DNA of 64,000 bases from NCBI GenBank assembly GCA_035341015.1, contig DAOQUL010000002.1, positions 62,001 to 126,000 of the forward strand, given 5' to 3'. The position numbers and the translations under genes are program-made. The first letter of the stretch is position 1; each line of letters opens with the position of its first letter. This DNA comes from JAKQIM01 sp029557965 (GTDB lineage: Bacteria > Chloroflexota > Anaerolineae > Anaerolineales > UBA4823). The notes under the pieces were generated by a model. It saw only the letters and a program-made list of their open reading frames with translations, made no database searches and was not told the origin of the DNA. This document shows positions 8,863-17,514 of this stretch, one piece after another.

Positions 8863-9785
8863 TAAGACGAGAAGAATACTTTACGCGGCTGCCATTCGCT
8901 GGTGGCCTCATCCACTTCAAGCAGGGCCACCAGGTCGCCCTGCTGGCTGACGCCACGGGCCCAACCCTTGGCGCCAGGTTCGGTGGGAACGCGATGCCCG
9001 TGGCGCACAAGCTCTACCTGGTCAGCATTCAGTTCCACTATGGGCCAGTCGCCCAGGGCTTCTGCGGCAGGGATGAGATATTTATACCAATCGCCGGCAT
9101 GGAAAGCCTCTTGCAGACGGCGCAGTGGCACCGCATCGCGCAAAGTGAAACGCCCGCTCTTCGTGCGGCGCAGGCCCATCAGGTGAGCGCCACAACCAAG
9201 GGCAGTCCCCAGATCGTTGGCGAGTGAACGCACGTAAGTGCCAGAAGAACAGAACACGTCAATCACGGCTTCGGGTGGGTCCCATTCCAACAGTTCCAGG
9301 CTGTAGACATTGATCATGCGCGGCTCCAGTTCAACCTCTTCGCCATCACGGGCCATCTCATACGCCTTGCGTCCATGCACTTTGACGGCCGAATAAGGTG
9401 GAGGAACCTGCTTGATCTCACCCACAAACTGTTGCAGCACCTCTTCAAAATGCTCTTCCGTAATGCTGTCTACCGAGGCGGAAGAAGCAGACGCCGTAAC
9501 CCGCCCATCGGCATCATACGTATCTGTAGCGCTGCCAAGGCTGACTGTAGCCTGGTAACGCTTGTCAGAAGCAGAGACGTATTCGCTCAGGCGTACGGCT
9601 GGCCCCACCAGCACTACCAAAACCCCAGAGGCGCGTGGGTCGAGCGTGCCCGTATGCCCCGCCCTACGAATATCGGTTCCGCGCCGGATAATCTGCACCA
9701 CATCATGCGAGGTCAGGCCAACCGGTTTATCCACCACCAACACGCCAGACACCACATTTTTGAGATGTTCCTCTTGGTCGCTCAT
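8862..9785 (-). CDS. truB: tRNA pseudouridine-55 synthase
   Basis: TruB (307 residues) makes the T-loop pseudouridine 55 of tRNAs. The catalytic region GHTGTLDPRASGVLVV carries the catalytic Asp (about residue 43), and VDKPVGLTSHDVV near the N terminus plus VKVHGRKAYEMAR and SSGTYVRSLANDLG are conserved TruB blocks. The C terminus (about 245-307) looks like a short PUA-like domain. The ATG at 9785 has AAGGA eight bases upstream. It lies 71 bp downstream of nrnA, the longest gap within the operon; that gap holds a hairpin and a weak promoter candidate. Confidence 0.96.
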   Translation of the reverse strand: MSDQEEHLKNVVSGVLVVDKPVGLTSHDVVQIIRRGTDIRRAGHTGTLDPRASGVLVVLVGPAVRLSEYVSASDKRYQATVSLGSATDTYDADGRVTASASSASVDSITEEHFEEVLQQFVGEIKQVPPPYSAVKVHGRKAYEMARDGEEVELEPRMINVYSLELLEWDPPEAVIDVFCSSGTYVRSLANDLGTALGCGAHLMGLRRTKSGRFTLRDAVPLRRLQEAFHAGDWYKYLIPAAEALGDWPIVELNADQVELVRHGHRVPTEPGAKGWARGVSQQGDLVALLEVDEATSEWQPRKVFFSS

Positions 9786-9816
9786 CGGGTTATTCCTTCT
9801 ATGCTATTTTAATGTC

Positions 9817-9847
9817 GTATTAGCTCTTCGAAGGATCGAAGAGTCAA
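9817..9847 (-). promoter_or_regulatory. Weak internal promoter with a hairpin in its spacer
   Basis: In the 71-bp nrnA-truB gap the minus strand reads TTGACT (complement of 9842-9847), 19 bp, then TAATAC (complement of 9817-9822). The spacer is largely a perfect 8-bp inverted repeat (9824-9831 with 9836-9843, loop agga). It could be an internal promoter with an operator, or simply an RNA hairpin between two operon genes. The 19-bp spacing is longer than ideal. Confidence 0.3.
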
Positions 9848-9856
9848 AATATATCA

Positions 9857-10822
9857 TCACAATAATTTACGGGTAGCGGCCAACACAGTTTCTTGCACCT
9901 GTTCCAAGCTACCATCCATTTCAGCACCGGCAGCGGCACGGTGCCCCCCACCCCCAAATTGCTGCGCCACTTGCGAAACATCCAGGTCAGATGATGCAAG
10001 CCCGCAAACACGCCAGCTAATTTTAACATGATTTTGGCTTTGCTGGACAAAAATCAAAGCAATATCCATCTCAGAAATAGCCGAAAGGATATTGACCAGG
10101 TCGGCATCATCCCGAGCCATGTAGCCGGCATCCTGGCGATCTTGCAACGACAATGAAGTCCACGCCATACGGCCATCGCGCTGCAAGCGGGCCAAGCCAG
10201 CCCCCCAATACCGCGCCGCTGAGAAGGAGCGCTGGACCAGGGCAGGATAATACATGCGCGCCAGGTCGCCGCCGGCCTCCATCAAGTCAGCCGCAGTGCG
10301 CATGGCATCTGGATTCATGCTGGCGATGCGGAACCCCACCGTATCCGTCACCAGGCCAGTTAGCAAAGCATTGGCCACTTCAGGCGTGATTTCAAACCCC
10401 AACACGGGTAAAAGCTGCGCCAGGATCTCAGCCGTTGCCACCGCATGAGAGACAACCAGGTTGGTACGGCCAAATAACTGGTTGGTGGGATGGTGGTCAA
10501 TGTTCAAGTCCGGCTGCACAACCTCGTTCAGGGCACTGCCCACCCGCTTCAACTCGGCACAGTCCACCACGATCCGATAATCGAACGCGCCTTTAGCGCA
10601 GGTGCGCACATCGCCGCTGCCATCCAGATGGCAAAAATTCGCCGGCACACCGTCATCCAAAACCATCTGCACGCTTTTGCCAGCTTTTTGCAATGCCAAC
10701 CCCAGCCCCAACAGCGAACCAATCGCATCGCCATCTGGGCGGATATGAGAAACGATCAGAATCCGTTCAGCCTTGCTCAACTCCTGGCGGATGATAGCTA
10801 CCAGGTCTTGGTCAAACATCAT
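9857..10822 (-). CDS. nrnA: DHH/DHHA1 phosphoesterase, NrnA-like
   Basis: The 321-residue protein has the DHH-family metal motifs: HIRPDGDAIGS (about residues 26-36), VVDCAE (about 87-92) and NIDHHPTN, plus the C-terminal DHHA1 signature GGGGHRAAAG (about 290-300). NrnA enzymes degrade oligoribonucleotides from the 5' end and dephosphorylate pAp. In many bacteria the gene lies between rbfA and truB, as here. ATG-ATG starts occur at 10822 and 10819; the first is nine bases from GGGAGG and overlaps the rbfA stop. Confidence 0.93.
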   Translation of the reverse strand: MMFDQDLVAIIRQELSKAERILIVSHIRPDGDAIGSLLGLGLALQKAGKSVQMVLDDGVPANFCHLDGSGDVRTCAKGAFDYRIVVDCAELKRVGSALNEVVQPDLNIDHHPTNQLFGRTNLVVSHAVATAEILAQLLPVLGFEITPEVANALLTGLVTDTVGFRIASMNPDAMRTAADLMEAGGDLARMYYPALVQRSFSAARYWGAGLARLQRDGRMAWTSLSLQDRQDAGYMARDDADLVNILSAISEMDIALIFVQQSQNHVKISWRVCGLASSDLDVSQVAQQFGGGGHRAAAGAEMDGSLEQVQETVLAATRKLL

Positions 10823-11193
10823 TCAGGCTTACCTCCCTGGTCGTCGTCTGTTTGATGCAGCGAAGCGATCAGACGCTCGATTTTATCTGCATGCTCAAAC
10901 GTAGGATCCCAGTGAAAACGCAAGCGTGGCATCGTACGCAGCTCAACCCGGCGGGCCAGCTCACTACGCAAAAAACCCTGGGCGCGGTCCAACGCCGCCA
11001 AAACCTCAGAAGCGCGCGCCACGCCCTCGATGGCGCAAACATGCACATCGGCATAAGCCAGCTCGCGGTCAACCTCCACATCCGTCACCGAAACACCTTT
11101 CAGGCGCGGATCATTGCTGCCCGTTAAAAGGATCTCTGAAAGCTCCTCGCGGATGCGATCCCCAATGCGCGTGGTGCGTTTCTTCGCAACCAA
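10819..11193 (-). CDS. rbfA: Ribosome-binding factor A
   Basis: RbfA (about 124 residues) helps mature the 30S subunit and 16S rRNA. The KH-like fold is recognisable from RIGDRIREELSEIL, the DPRLKGVSVTDVEVDREL block, the helix with ALDRAQGFLRSELARRVELRTMPRLRF, and the final FEHADKIERLI. I place the start at the TTG at 11193, five bases after a strong GGAGG. An in-frame TTG at 11205 would add four residues and sits on top of that Shine-Dalgarno. It overlaps nrnA at its 3' end. Confidence 0.94.
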   Translation of the reverse strand: MVAKKRTTRIGDRIREELSEILLTGSNDPRLKGVSVTDVEVDRELAYADVHVCAIEGVARASEVLAALDRAQGFLRSELARRVELRTMPRLRFHWDPTFEHADKIERLIASLHQTDDDQGGKPE

Positions 11194-11251
11194 ATCGTCC
11201 TCCAATCAATCGCCTGACGCTCAACACCAGCCAGGCGATCCATACCGCTGC

Positions 11252-13042
11252 TTAGGCCGCAGCCACCTTTTCAATGACAAAACACTCAATGCGATCCCCC
11301 AAGACGTACTCGCCAAAACCCTTGACCGCAATGCCGCACTCAAAACCCTGGCGCAGCTCACGGACATCCTCGCTCAGGTGGCGCAGCGATTGCACTTCGC
11401 TTTCATGGATAACCTGGTTATTGCGCAGTACGCGCGCCCGGGCACCACGCCTGATCTCGCCGTCTGTGATATAACAACCCGCTACGCTGCCGAACTTGGT
11501 GACACGGAAGACCTGGCGAATCTCTGCGTGGCCAATGACCACCTCTTTCAGCTCTGGTTCCAACATGCCTTTGAGGGCCTTCTCAATATCCTCGAGCATA
11601 CGATAAATAATATCGTATAACCGGATCGATACCCCCTCTGCTTCAGCCAGGCGGCGCGCCGCGGCATCAGCCTGAACGTTAAAGCCGATCACAATGGCTT
11701 TCGAAGCAGCCGCAAGCATGACATCATTTTCGGTGATGTTTCCGGTTTCAGCATGTAAAATGTTGAGGGAGATTTCGTGACTGCTCAAATCCTTAAGCGA
11801 AGAGTTGATCGGCTCTAGAGAACCCTGCACATCGGCCTTAAGGATCAGGCGCAGTTCACGCACATCGCCAGCCTGGAAACGCTCGAACAACTGTTCCAGC
11901 GTAATCTGGCTCTTTTTCACTGCCTGGGCCTGGTCGGCATCCTGGTGCCGTTGATATACGATGCCGCGGGCTTCTTTTTCAGATTCAACCACCTCAAATA
12001 AGTCACCTGCCTCGGGGACCTCGTTCAGGCCCATCACCGATACAGGCATCGAGGGGCCGGCCTTGCGCAACCGGCGGCCGCGATAATCAAACATGGCTTT
12101 CAATCGGCCGTTTGCCTGGCCGACCACCACCACATCGCCCACCTCTAAGGTGCCGTTTTGCACCAGCAAGGTGGCCATCGCACCCTTGGCTTTATCCAAC
12201 TCGGCCTCAATGACGGTGCCAATAACCTTTCCATCCGGGTTCGCGCGGATATCGGTATTATCAGCCACCAGCAAGATGGCTTCCATCAGATCTTCCAGGC
12301 CCAAGCGCTTCTTGGCAGAGATAGGAACAACCAGGGTATCGCCATCCCAATCATCGGGCACCAATTCAATCTCAGCCAACTGCTGCTTCAAGCGGTCTGG
12401 ATCGGCATTGGGTTTATCGATCTTATTCATCGCCACGATGATGGGGACATGAGCGGCCTTGGCATGGGCAGCGGCTTCTTTCGTTTGCGGCATGACGCCG
12501 TCATCGGCAGCCACCACCAAAACGACAATATCTGCCCCTTGGGCACCGCGGGCCCGCATGGCAGTAAATGCCGCATGGCCTGGGGTATCCAAGAAGGTGA
12601 TTGGCCGTCCGTTATGTTCAACCTGGTAGGCACCAATGTGCTGGGTAATACCGCCCACCTCGCCCTCGGCCACGTTCGCGTGCCGGATGGCATCCAGGAG
12701 GGTCGTTTTGCCATGATCGACATGCCCCAAGATCGTTACCACCGGCGGGCGAACCGTCAGTTTTTCTGGAGCTTCATCGGCAATCATCCGCCGCCACAAC
12801 GGGATCTCACCCGTATCTTTTTCTTCTACTTCTTGTGTTTCCGGCGTTGCTTCAAAACCCAGCTCAGAAGCCACAATCGCGGCCGTGTCGAAATCGATCT
12901 GCTGATTGATATTTGCCATTACCCCATTGGCCATCAAGGCCTTAATGACATCAATGGGGCTGGCATCCATGACCTTTGCCAGTTCACGTACAGTTATGCT
13001 GGCTGGTAATATGATCGTCTTATGCCCGCTCTCGCTCATCAT
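11252..13042 (-). CDS. infB: Translation initiation factor IF-2 (short form)
   Basis: IF-2 delivers initiator fMet-tRNA to the 30S subunit. At 596 residues this is a short version: one IF2_N helix-turn domain (about 12-60) replaces the long N-terminal extension of proteobacterial IF-2. The GTPase has G1 GHVDHGKTT (106-114), G3 DTPGH, G4 NKID and G5 SAKK, followed by domains II, III and the C-terminal initiator-tRNA-binding domain IV. Two Met codons open the frame (13042 and 13039) behind AGGAGG; the second has the better spacing (7 nt). It sits 55 bp downstream of the YlxR gene in the nusA operon. Confidence 0.97.
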   Translation of the reverse strand: MMSESGHKTIILPASITVRELAKVMDASPIDVIKALMANGVMANINQQIDFDTAAIVASELGFEATPETQEVEEKDTGEIPLWRRMIADEAPEKLTVRPPVVTILGHVDHGKTTLLDAIRHANVAEGEVGGITQHIGAYQVEHNGRPITFLDTPGHAAFTAMRARGAQGADIVVLVVAADDGVMPQTKEAAAHAKAAHVPIIVAMNKIDKPNADPDRLKQQLAEIELVPDDWDGDTLVVPISAKKRLGLEDLMEAILLVADNTDIRANPDGKVIGTVIEAELDKAKGAMATLLVQNGTLEVGDVVVVGQANGRLKAMFDYRGRRLRKAGPSMPVSVMGLNEVPEAGDLFEVVESEKEARGIVYQRHQDADQAQAVKKSQITLEQLFERFQAGDVRELRLILKADVQGSLEPINSSLKDLSSHEISLNILHAETGNITENDVMLAAASKAIVIGFNVQADAAARRLAEAEGVSIRLYDIIYRMLEDIEKALKGMLEPELKEVVIGHAEIRQVFRVTKFGSVAGCYITDGEIRRGARARVLRNNQVIHESEVQSLRHLSEDVRELRQGFECGIAVKGFGEYVLGDRIECFVIEKVAAA

Positions 13043-13097
13043 GGCACCTCCTCAGATACCGTCTGCGTGCTCCCATGAGCGAGTGAGGCAAGGTACA

Positions 13098-13400
13098 TCA
13101 CCCGTTCATTTCGTTTGTATCTCCCGGTAAAGATGCTGCAAAAGCACGTAACTGCTCTCGTTCAGCATCCGTCAACTCGGCTTTCAATGCACCTGCAAGC
13201 GCCCCTTGCAAGCCGCGCTCCCAACAAGAACGCTGATCGTGCAAGTAAGCCCCCCTGCCAGCCAATTTGCCCGTGGGGTCAACAACAACACCCTGCGGGC
13301 TGTGCACTATTCTGATTAACGATCTCTTCGGAAGCACACTCCTACAGCCCACGCAGGTGCGCTGAGGAATGTGCTTCCGTTTACCGGGTTTTCGGGGCAC
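13098..13400 (-). CDS. rnpM: YlxR/RnpM-family RNA-binding protein (DUF448)
   Basis: This small basic 100-residue protein carries the YlxR signature: RTCVGCRSVLPKRSLIRIV near the start and the GRGAYLH segment. In other bacteria the family binds RNA, including RNase P RNA, and is encoded right after nusA, exactly as here (18-bp gap). The start is GTG at 13400, the only one that keeps the N-terminal basic stretch, with a poor Shine-Dalgarno. The C-terminal 30 residues are less conserved and acidic. The gene name follows location and motif; the activity is inferred. Confidence 0.9.
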   Translation of the reverse strand: MPRKPGKRKHIPQRTCVGCRSVLPKRSLIRIVHSPQGVVVDPTGKLAGRGAYLHDQRSCWERGLQGALAGALKAELTDAEREQLRAFAASLPGDTNEMNG

Positions 13401-13418
13401 GCTCTTTTCTCGAATTGA

Positions 13419-15377
13419 TTAGAGATAATCGTCGTCCCAACCACCGTCTCGCTTGCGATGCCGCTTGATGACGTTAACACCATGGTCGGGGTCAAATTGC
13501 ACTTCCACAAATTTCTTCTTCTTTTTCTTCTTCTTGCCTGTTGCCTTCTGGTCGAGATCGTCTTCTTCCTCGCTGTCTTCATCCTGAGGCACATATGCTT
13601 CGGGGAGCTGGTCAAAAATGTCGTCCAGGTTGCCAGGCTGTTCTGCCGGGGATTCATCACTTGAGGCAGCTTGCTCAACCACAACTTCTGGCCCAGCTTC
13701 AAGCGCGGGGGCCTCGCCAGAGGGCATTTCTGCTTCATCCGGCGTCAGAACCACATCCACGGCCGGAATCTCTGTCACAGGCTCAGCGGCTTCTGTTGGT
13801 GTAACTTCAGCAGCTTGGGGGGCTTCTTCTGCCAAACCAGCAGCAGGCGCTTCAACCTCAGCCTCCACAGGCTCGGGCTCGGGGAAGGTTAAGCCGGCCA
13901 ATGTCTCTTGCAATTCCGACATCGCCTTGGGGCCGAAACCGCTCAAGCCCATAATAGCATCTGAGTCAAATGCCATTTGCAGCATCACATCGCCCACGGT
14001 CTGGTAACCAGCTTCGCTGAGCAATGCATACAAGCGATCTGAGAAAGGCGCATCTTCAATTGCCTGTACAAACGCGCCCTGCGGGATGGTGGCCCGTAGT
14101 GTCTTACGCCGCTCATCCTCAGCACGTTTCTCGGCTGACCGGCGGTGCAGTAGACCGCGTTCCACACGATCCACAAATTGGCTCAGGACCTGGTACTCTT
14201 CAGGAGTAACCGGTCGGCCTTCGGCCTTCTTGGCTAACACAGCCTCCACACGCGGCAGGGTATCGGTTTCTTGCTCTGCCATGAAGGTGTATTCGGGATC
14301 TGTCCCCAATTTCTGGAGAGAATCTGCCGCCGCTTCGATCAGGCTCTTGATATCGATGCGCCAGCTTGTCAACTTGGCAGCCAGGCGCGCATTTTGCCCA
14401 TCCCGGCCAATCGCCAGGCTGAGCTGATCTTCCATCACCACCACGGTAGCCGTCTTGGCACCTTTGGCGTGTTCATTCAAATATACACCGGTGACGCGCG
14501 CCGGGCTGAGCGCCTTCGCAATGTAAGACGCCGGATCGGTGTCGTACTCAATTACATCGATCTTTTCGTCGTTCAACTCGCGCACGATGGCCTGGATACG
14601 CACGCCGCGAATACCCACGCAAGCGCCGACCGGGTCAACCGCCGGTTGGAGCGCCGCCACAGCCACCTTCGAACGCTGGCCCGGCTCACGGGCAATCGAG
14701 CGGATCTCAACCAGGCCATGATAAATTTCGGGCACTTCATTTTCTAATAACCGGCGCAAGAAGTTGCGGTGCGACCGAGAAAGGATAATTTGCGGCCCCC
14801 GAGGAGTTTGCTTCACTTCCAACAGCAAAGACTGCACCCGGTCGTGAACGCGGAAACGCTCGCCGGGAATCTGCTGGTTGCGCGGCAAGACGCCTTCTGC
14901 CTTCATATCCAGTCCCAGGGTAGCACCCTGCGGCGTAACCGCCTGCACAATGCCGCTGACGATCTCGCCGACCTGCTTGGCATAATGTTTCATCTGCGAA
15001 TCGCGCTCAGCTTCGCGGATGCGCTGCTGGATTACCTGGCGCGCAGTTTGAGCCGCCACACGCCCAAAGTCTTTGGGGGTCGACTCAACCACTACCATAC
15101 CACCCAGCTCAGCGGCCGGATCGATCTTCTGGGCAGCTTCCAGCGTCACTTCTGTGCGCTCATCCTGCACTGCCTCAACGATTTCCTTCTCGGCAAAAAC
15201 GGTCACCTTGCCGGTATCCGGATCGATCTTGGCCTCAACATGCTGAGCATTCGATGCATTGACGGCGCGCCGATAGGCCGAAACCATGGCCGCCTCTAAA
15301 GCCTCAAGGACAACATCCTTGGGCAGGCCCTTCTCTTCAAGGACCTCATTGAAAGCTAAAACAAACTCGTTTTTCAT
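13419..15377 (-). CDS. nusA: Transcription termination/antitermination factor NusA with acidic/poly-Lys tail
   Basis: NusA binds RNA polymerase and modulates pausing, termination and antitermination. The 652-residue protein has the NusA N-terminal domain (1-130), S1 (about 135-200) and tandem KH domains (about 205-350, including GVRIQAIVRELNDEKIDVI and AIGRDGQNARLAAKLT). A region with a helix-hairpin-helix-like segment follows (about 450-505, with MGLSGFGPKAMSELQ). From about 510 there is a low-complexity Glu/Ala/Pro tail, then a run of lysines and a conserved-looking end (KFVEVQFDPDHGVNVIKRH). The tail makes it about 150-300 residues longer than Bacillus or E. coli NusA. It heads the operon; rimP, its usual upstream neighbour, is absent. 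Confidence 0.95.
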   Translation of the reverse strand: MKNEFVLAFNEVLEEKGLPKDVVLEALEAAMVSAYRRAVNASNAQHVEAKIDPDTGKVTVFAEKEIVEAVQDERTEVTLEAAQKIDPAAELGGMVVVESTPKDFGRVAAQTARQVIQQRIREAERDSQMKHYAKQVGEIVSGIVQAVTPQGATLGLDMKAEGVLPRNQQIPGERFRVHDRVQSLLLEVKQTPRGPQIILSRSHRNFLRRLLENEVPEIYHGLVEIRSIAREPGQRSKVAVAALQPAVDPVGACVGIRGVRIQAIVRELNDEKIDVIEYDTDPASYIAKALSPARVTGVYLNEHAKGAKTATVVVMEDQLSLAIGRDGQNARLAAKLTSWRIDIKSLIEAAADSLQKLGTDPEYTFMAEQETDTLPRVEAVLAKKAEGRPVTPEEYQVLSQFVDRVERGLLHRRSAEKRAEDERRKTLRATIPQGAFVQAIEDAPFSDRLYALLSEAGYQTVGDVMLQMAFDSDAIMGLSGFGPKAMSELQETLAGLTFPEPEPVEAEVEAPAAGLAEEAPQAAEVTPTEAAEPVTEIPAVDVVLTPDEAEMPSGEAPALEAGPEVVVEQAASSDESPAEQPGNLDDIFDQLPEAYVPQDEDSEEEDDLDQKATGKKKKKKKKFVEVQFDPDHGVNVIKRHRKRDGGWDDDYL

Positions 15378-15439
15378 CCGTTCCCTGTCTCTAAAGACTA
15401 CGTTGTTTGTGCGATCTGATCACTGGTGATATTATGCAA

Positions 15440-15464
15440 GAAAAGTGGGGGCTGCCCACTTTTC
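15440..15464 (-). promoter_or_regulatory. Hairpin in the predicted nusA leader
   Basis: A perfect 10-bp inverted repeat (gaaaagtggg / cccacttttc) encloses a 5-nt loop about 65 bp upstream of the nusA start codon. On neither strand is it followed by a clear T-tract, so it is not a typical terminator. A pause or protein-binding site in the leader is possible. Confidence 0.4.
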
Positions 15465-15503
15465 CAAGTCGTCGTATTCACCAGCCTCACTAACAGTGAC
15501 TAA

Positions 15504-15532
15504 ATTTTAGCACGGAACTGGTCGAGATGCAA
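15504..15532 (-). promoter_or_regulatory. Predicted promoter of the nusA operon
   Basis: On the minus strand: -35 TTGCAT (complement of 15527-15532), 17-bp spacer, -10 TAAAAT (complement of 15504-15509). Transcription would start near 15497, giving a nusA leader of about 120 nt that contains the hairpin at 15440-15464. Confidence 0.6.
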
Positions 15533-15576
15533 GGCTATTTTCAGTTAAAATTAGGGGTAAATAGGATACCTCTTTT

Positions 15577-17514
15577 ATGAATTTTCTCCAACCGGCTGCG
15601 CTGGCCCTTGGGCTGCTGGCCATTCCCGTCCTGCTTCTTTACATGCTCAAACTGCGCCGCCGCAGAGTTGAGGTTTCATCTACCATGCTGTGGCAGGCCC
15701 TGCTGCGCGACCGGCAGGCCAATGCTCCGTGGCAAAAGCTCAAACGTAACCTGCTCTTATTGCTCCAACTGCTCATTCTCGCGGCCCTGGTCATCGGGTT
15801 GGCGCGCCCAGCCGTGCCGGTGGCCAGCGTCTCTTCTGGCTCGGTGGTCATCCTGCTGGACGCATCGGCATCGATGAATGCCAATGATGTCAGCCCATCT
15901 CGCTTTGCAGCGGCCCTGGAGGCGGTCCAGCAGATCATACGCAACCTAGAAAGCGGGGCGCGCATGACCATTATCCTGGCAGGCAAACAGCCGCTGGTCC
16001 TGGCATCTGCAGAAAGCGACCCCAATGCCCTGGTTCAATCACTGCGCTCAGCCGCCCCATCGCAAGGGGCAAGCGATTGGAATGCTGCCTTTGCGCTGGC
16101 GGCAGGGGCAGCCGCCAGCGCAGCCAGCGCCGGGCAGACCGCCGCCACGGTGGTCATCATCTCAGATGGTGGGCTGCCGGCGCAAGGATTGCCCCCATTG
16201 CCCGGCGAAGTACGTTATATGCCGATCGGCACCACCAGCGATAACCTGGCAATCTCGGCCCTGGCCCTGCGCCAGGCCGGGAACGGTGCCGAATTATTCG
16301 CCAGCGTTACCAATTATGGCGATGCTGAGCGCAGCGCTATCTTTTCACTGTACATCAATAATGAATTGCTCAGCGCGCAGCAAATTTCGGCACCCGCCGG
16401 AGAGCAAACGACGGTGACCATTGGCGGCTTGCCGGCCCCAGCCGCATCTGAAACGATCTACCAGGCTCGCCTGACCAGCGCCGTCAATCCACAAGAGAAC
16501 CCCGGCCAAAACCAGCTCGATGCCCTGGCCCTGGACGACATGGCCTTCGCGGTTTACCAAACCCCGCGCCAGGGACGCACCCTGTTGGTCACCCCCTCCG
16601 AAGCAGGGGGCAATTTCTTCTTAGAACAGGTGCTCACCGCCCTGCCCGGCATCACACCTTACAGGGCCCTGCCCGGCGAAAACGGCAGCCTTCAGATTCC
16701 AGCCGCCCCCTTTGACCTGTATGTTTTCGACAATACAGCACCCAACCTTGAGAGCCTTCCTCCTGGCAGCCTGTTATTGGTGAACCCGCCAACCAGCACG
16801 CTTTTCACCGTGGGGGCCACCTTTGCCATGAGCGATACCGCGCAAGTAATTGAGCACCCCCTCACGCGCTACGTGGATTGGAGCAATGTACATGTTGCCC
16901 AGGCACGGCAGGTGGAAGTGCCTGCCTGGGCAGATACCCTGGTGCGCGCCAGCAGTGGGGTTTTGGTTTTTGCAGGCGAACATGAAGGCCGGCGGATTGC
17001 AGTGCTGACCTTTGACCTACACCAATCCGACCTGCCCCTGCAGGTGGCCTTCCCCATCTTGTTCTCTAACCTGATGGGGTACTTGATCCCTGCCCAGGCA
17101 TTTGACGCCCCAGATGGCTTACTGCCTGGCCAAAGTTTGCGCATCCTCCCACAGGCAGATGTGACCCAGGTGGCGATTGCATCTCCAGATGGGCAGGTCT
17201 ACAGCCTGCCGCCTGCCGAAGACGGCATCCTGTTTACCAATACGGATGAATTAGGGGTTTACGCGGTCAATTACCTGACTGCCAATACCACTCAAGATGA
17301 TCCACCAGACGCCGATTTCTTCGCCGTGAACCTCTTCGAGCCGAGAGAATCAGATATCCGCCCGGCACCAGCCATCTATGTCGGCCAAAGCAGCGTCGCC
17401 GCATCTGCGCAAGACCAAGTCAGCCAACATGAATTGTGGCCTTGGGTGGCTGGCATTGGGCTCATCATACTCATGCTTGAATGGTGGATTTATCATGCTC
17501 GTCTACGATATTGA
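15577..17514 (+). CDS. BatA-like membrane protein with VWA domain
   Basis: The 645-residue protein opens with the BatA N-terminal two-helix region (about residues 5-25 and 58-80), with LLYMLKLRRRRVEVSSTMLW between the helices. A von Willebrand A domain follows (about 88-225) with an intact MIDAS start, DASAS. The middle is an extracytoplasmic beta-rich region, and a single helix near the C terminus (WVAGIGLIILMLEWWIY) anchors it again. Related proteins work with MoxR ATPases in envelope stress or protein maturation; here moxR and its DUF58 partner lie in the convergent operon at 28868-31064. The coding end overlaps the next gene by 20 bp. Confidence 0.9.
   Translation: MNFLQPAALALGLLAIPVLLLYMLKLRRRRVEVSSTMLWQALLRDRQANAPWQKLKRNLLLLLQLLILAALVIGLARPAVPVASVSSGSVVILLDASASMNANDVSPSRFAAALEAVQQIIRNLESGARMTIILAGKQPLVLASAESDPNALVQSLRSAAPSQGASDWNAAFALAAGAAASAASAGQTAATVVIISDGGLPAQGLPPLPGEVRYMPIGTTSDNLAISALALRQAGNGAELFASVTNYGDAERSAIFSLYINNELLSAQQISAPAGEQTTVTIGGLPAPAASETIYQARLTSAVNPQENPGQNQLDALALDDMAFAVYQTPRQGRTLLVTPSEAGGNFFLEQVLTALPGITPYRALPGENGSLQIPAAPFDLYVFDNTAPNLESLPPGSLLLVNPPTSTLFTVGATFAMSDTAQVIEHPLTRYVDWSNVHVAQARQVEVPAWADTLVRASSGVLVFAGEHEGRRIAVLTFDLHQSDLPLQVAFPILFSNLMGYLIPAQAFDAPDGLLPGQSLRILPQADVTQVAIASPDGQVYSLPPAEDGILFTNTDELGVYAVNYLTANTTQDDPPDADFFAVNLFEPRESDIRPAPAIYVGQSSVAASAQDQVSQHELWPWVAGIGLIILMLEWWIYHARLRY

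Larger units (their letters stand above)
15378..15576. other. Divergent intergenic region, nusA / VWA gene
   Basis: These 199 bp hold a credible nusA promoter (15504-15532, - strand) and, in the resulting nusA leader, a 10-bp GC-rich hairpin (15440-15449 with 15455-15464). There is also a small dyad ATCAC-tg-GTGAT at 15419-15430 that could be an operator. For the rightward gene at 15577 I see only a possible -10 (TAAAAT, 15546-15551) without a convincing -35. There is no small ORF of note and no tRNA. rimP, expected here, is not present. Confidence 0.6.

Noticed and set aside
12158..13009. Long open frame on the plus strand opposite infB
   Set aside because: It lies wholly antisense to a well-conserved IF-2 and has no recognisable motif; it follows from the codon bias of the real gene.
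13510..13545. Low-complexity run that might be a frameshift at the end of nusA
   Set aside because: The frame continues through the lysine run into a coherent C-terminal motif and an in-frame stop close to the next gene.
17378..17494. Upstream extension of the ABC ATPase
   Set aside because: The added 39 residues run under the end of the VWA gene and do not resemble an ATPase N terminus.
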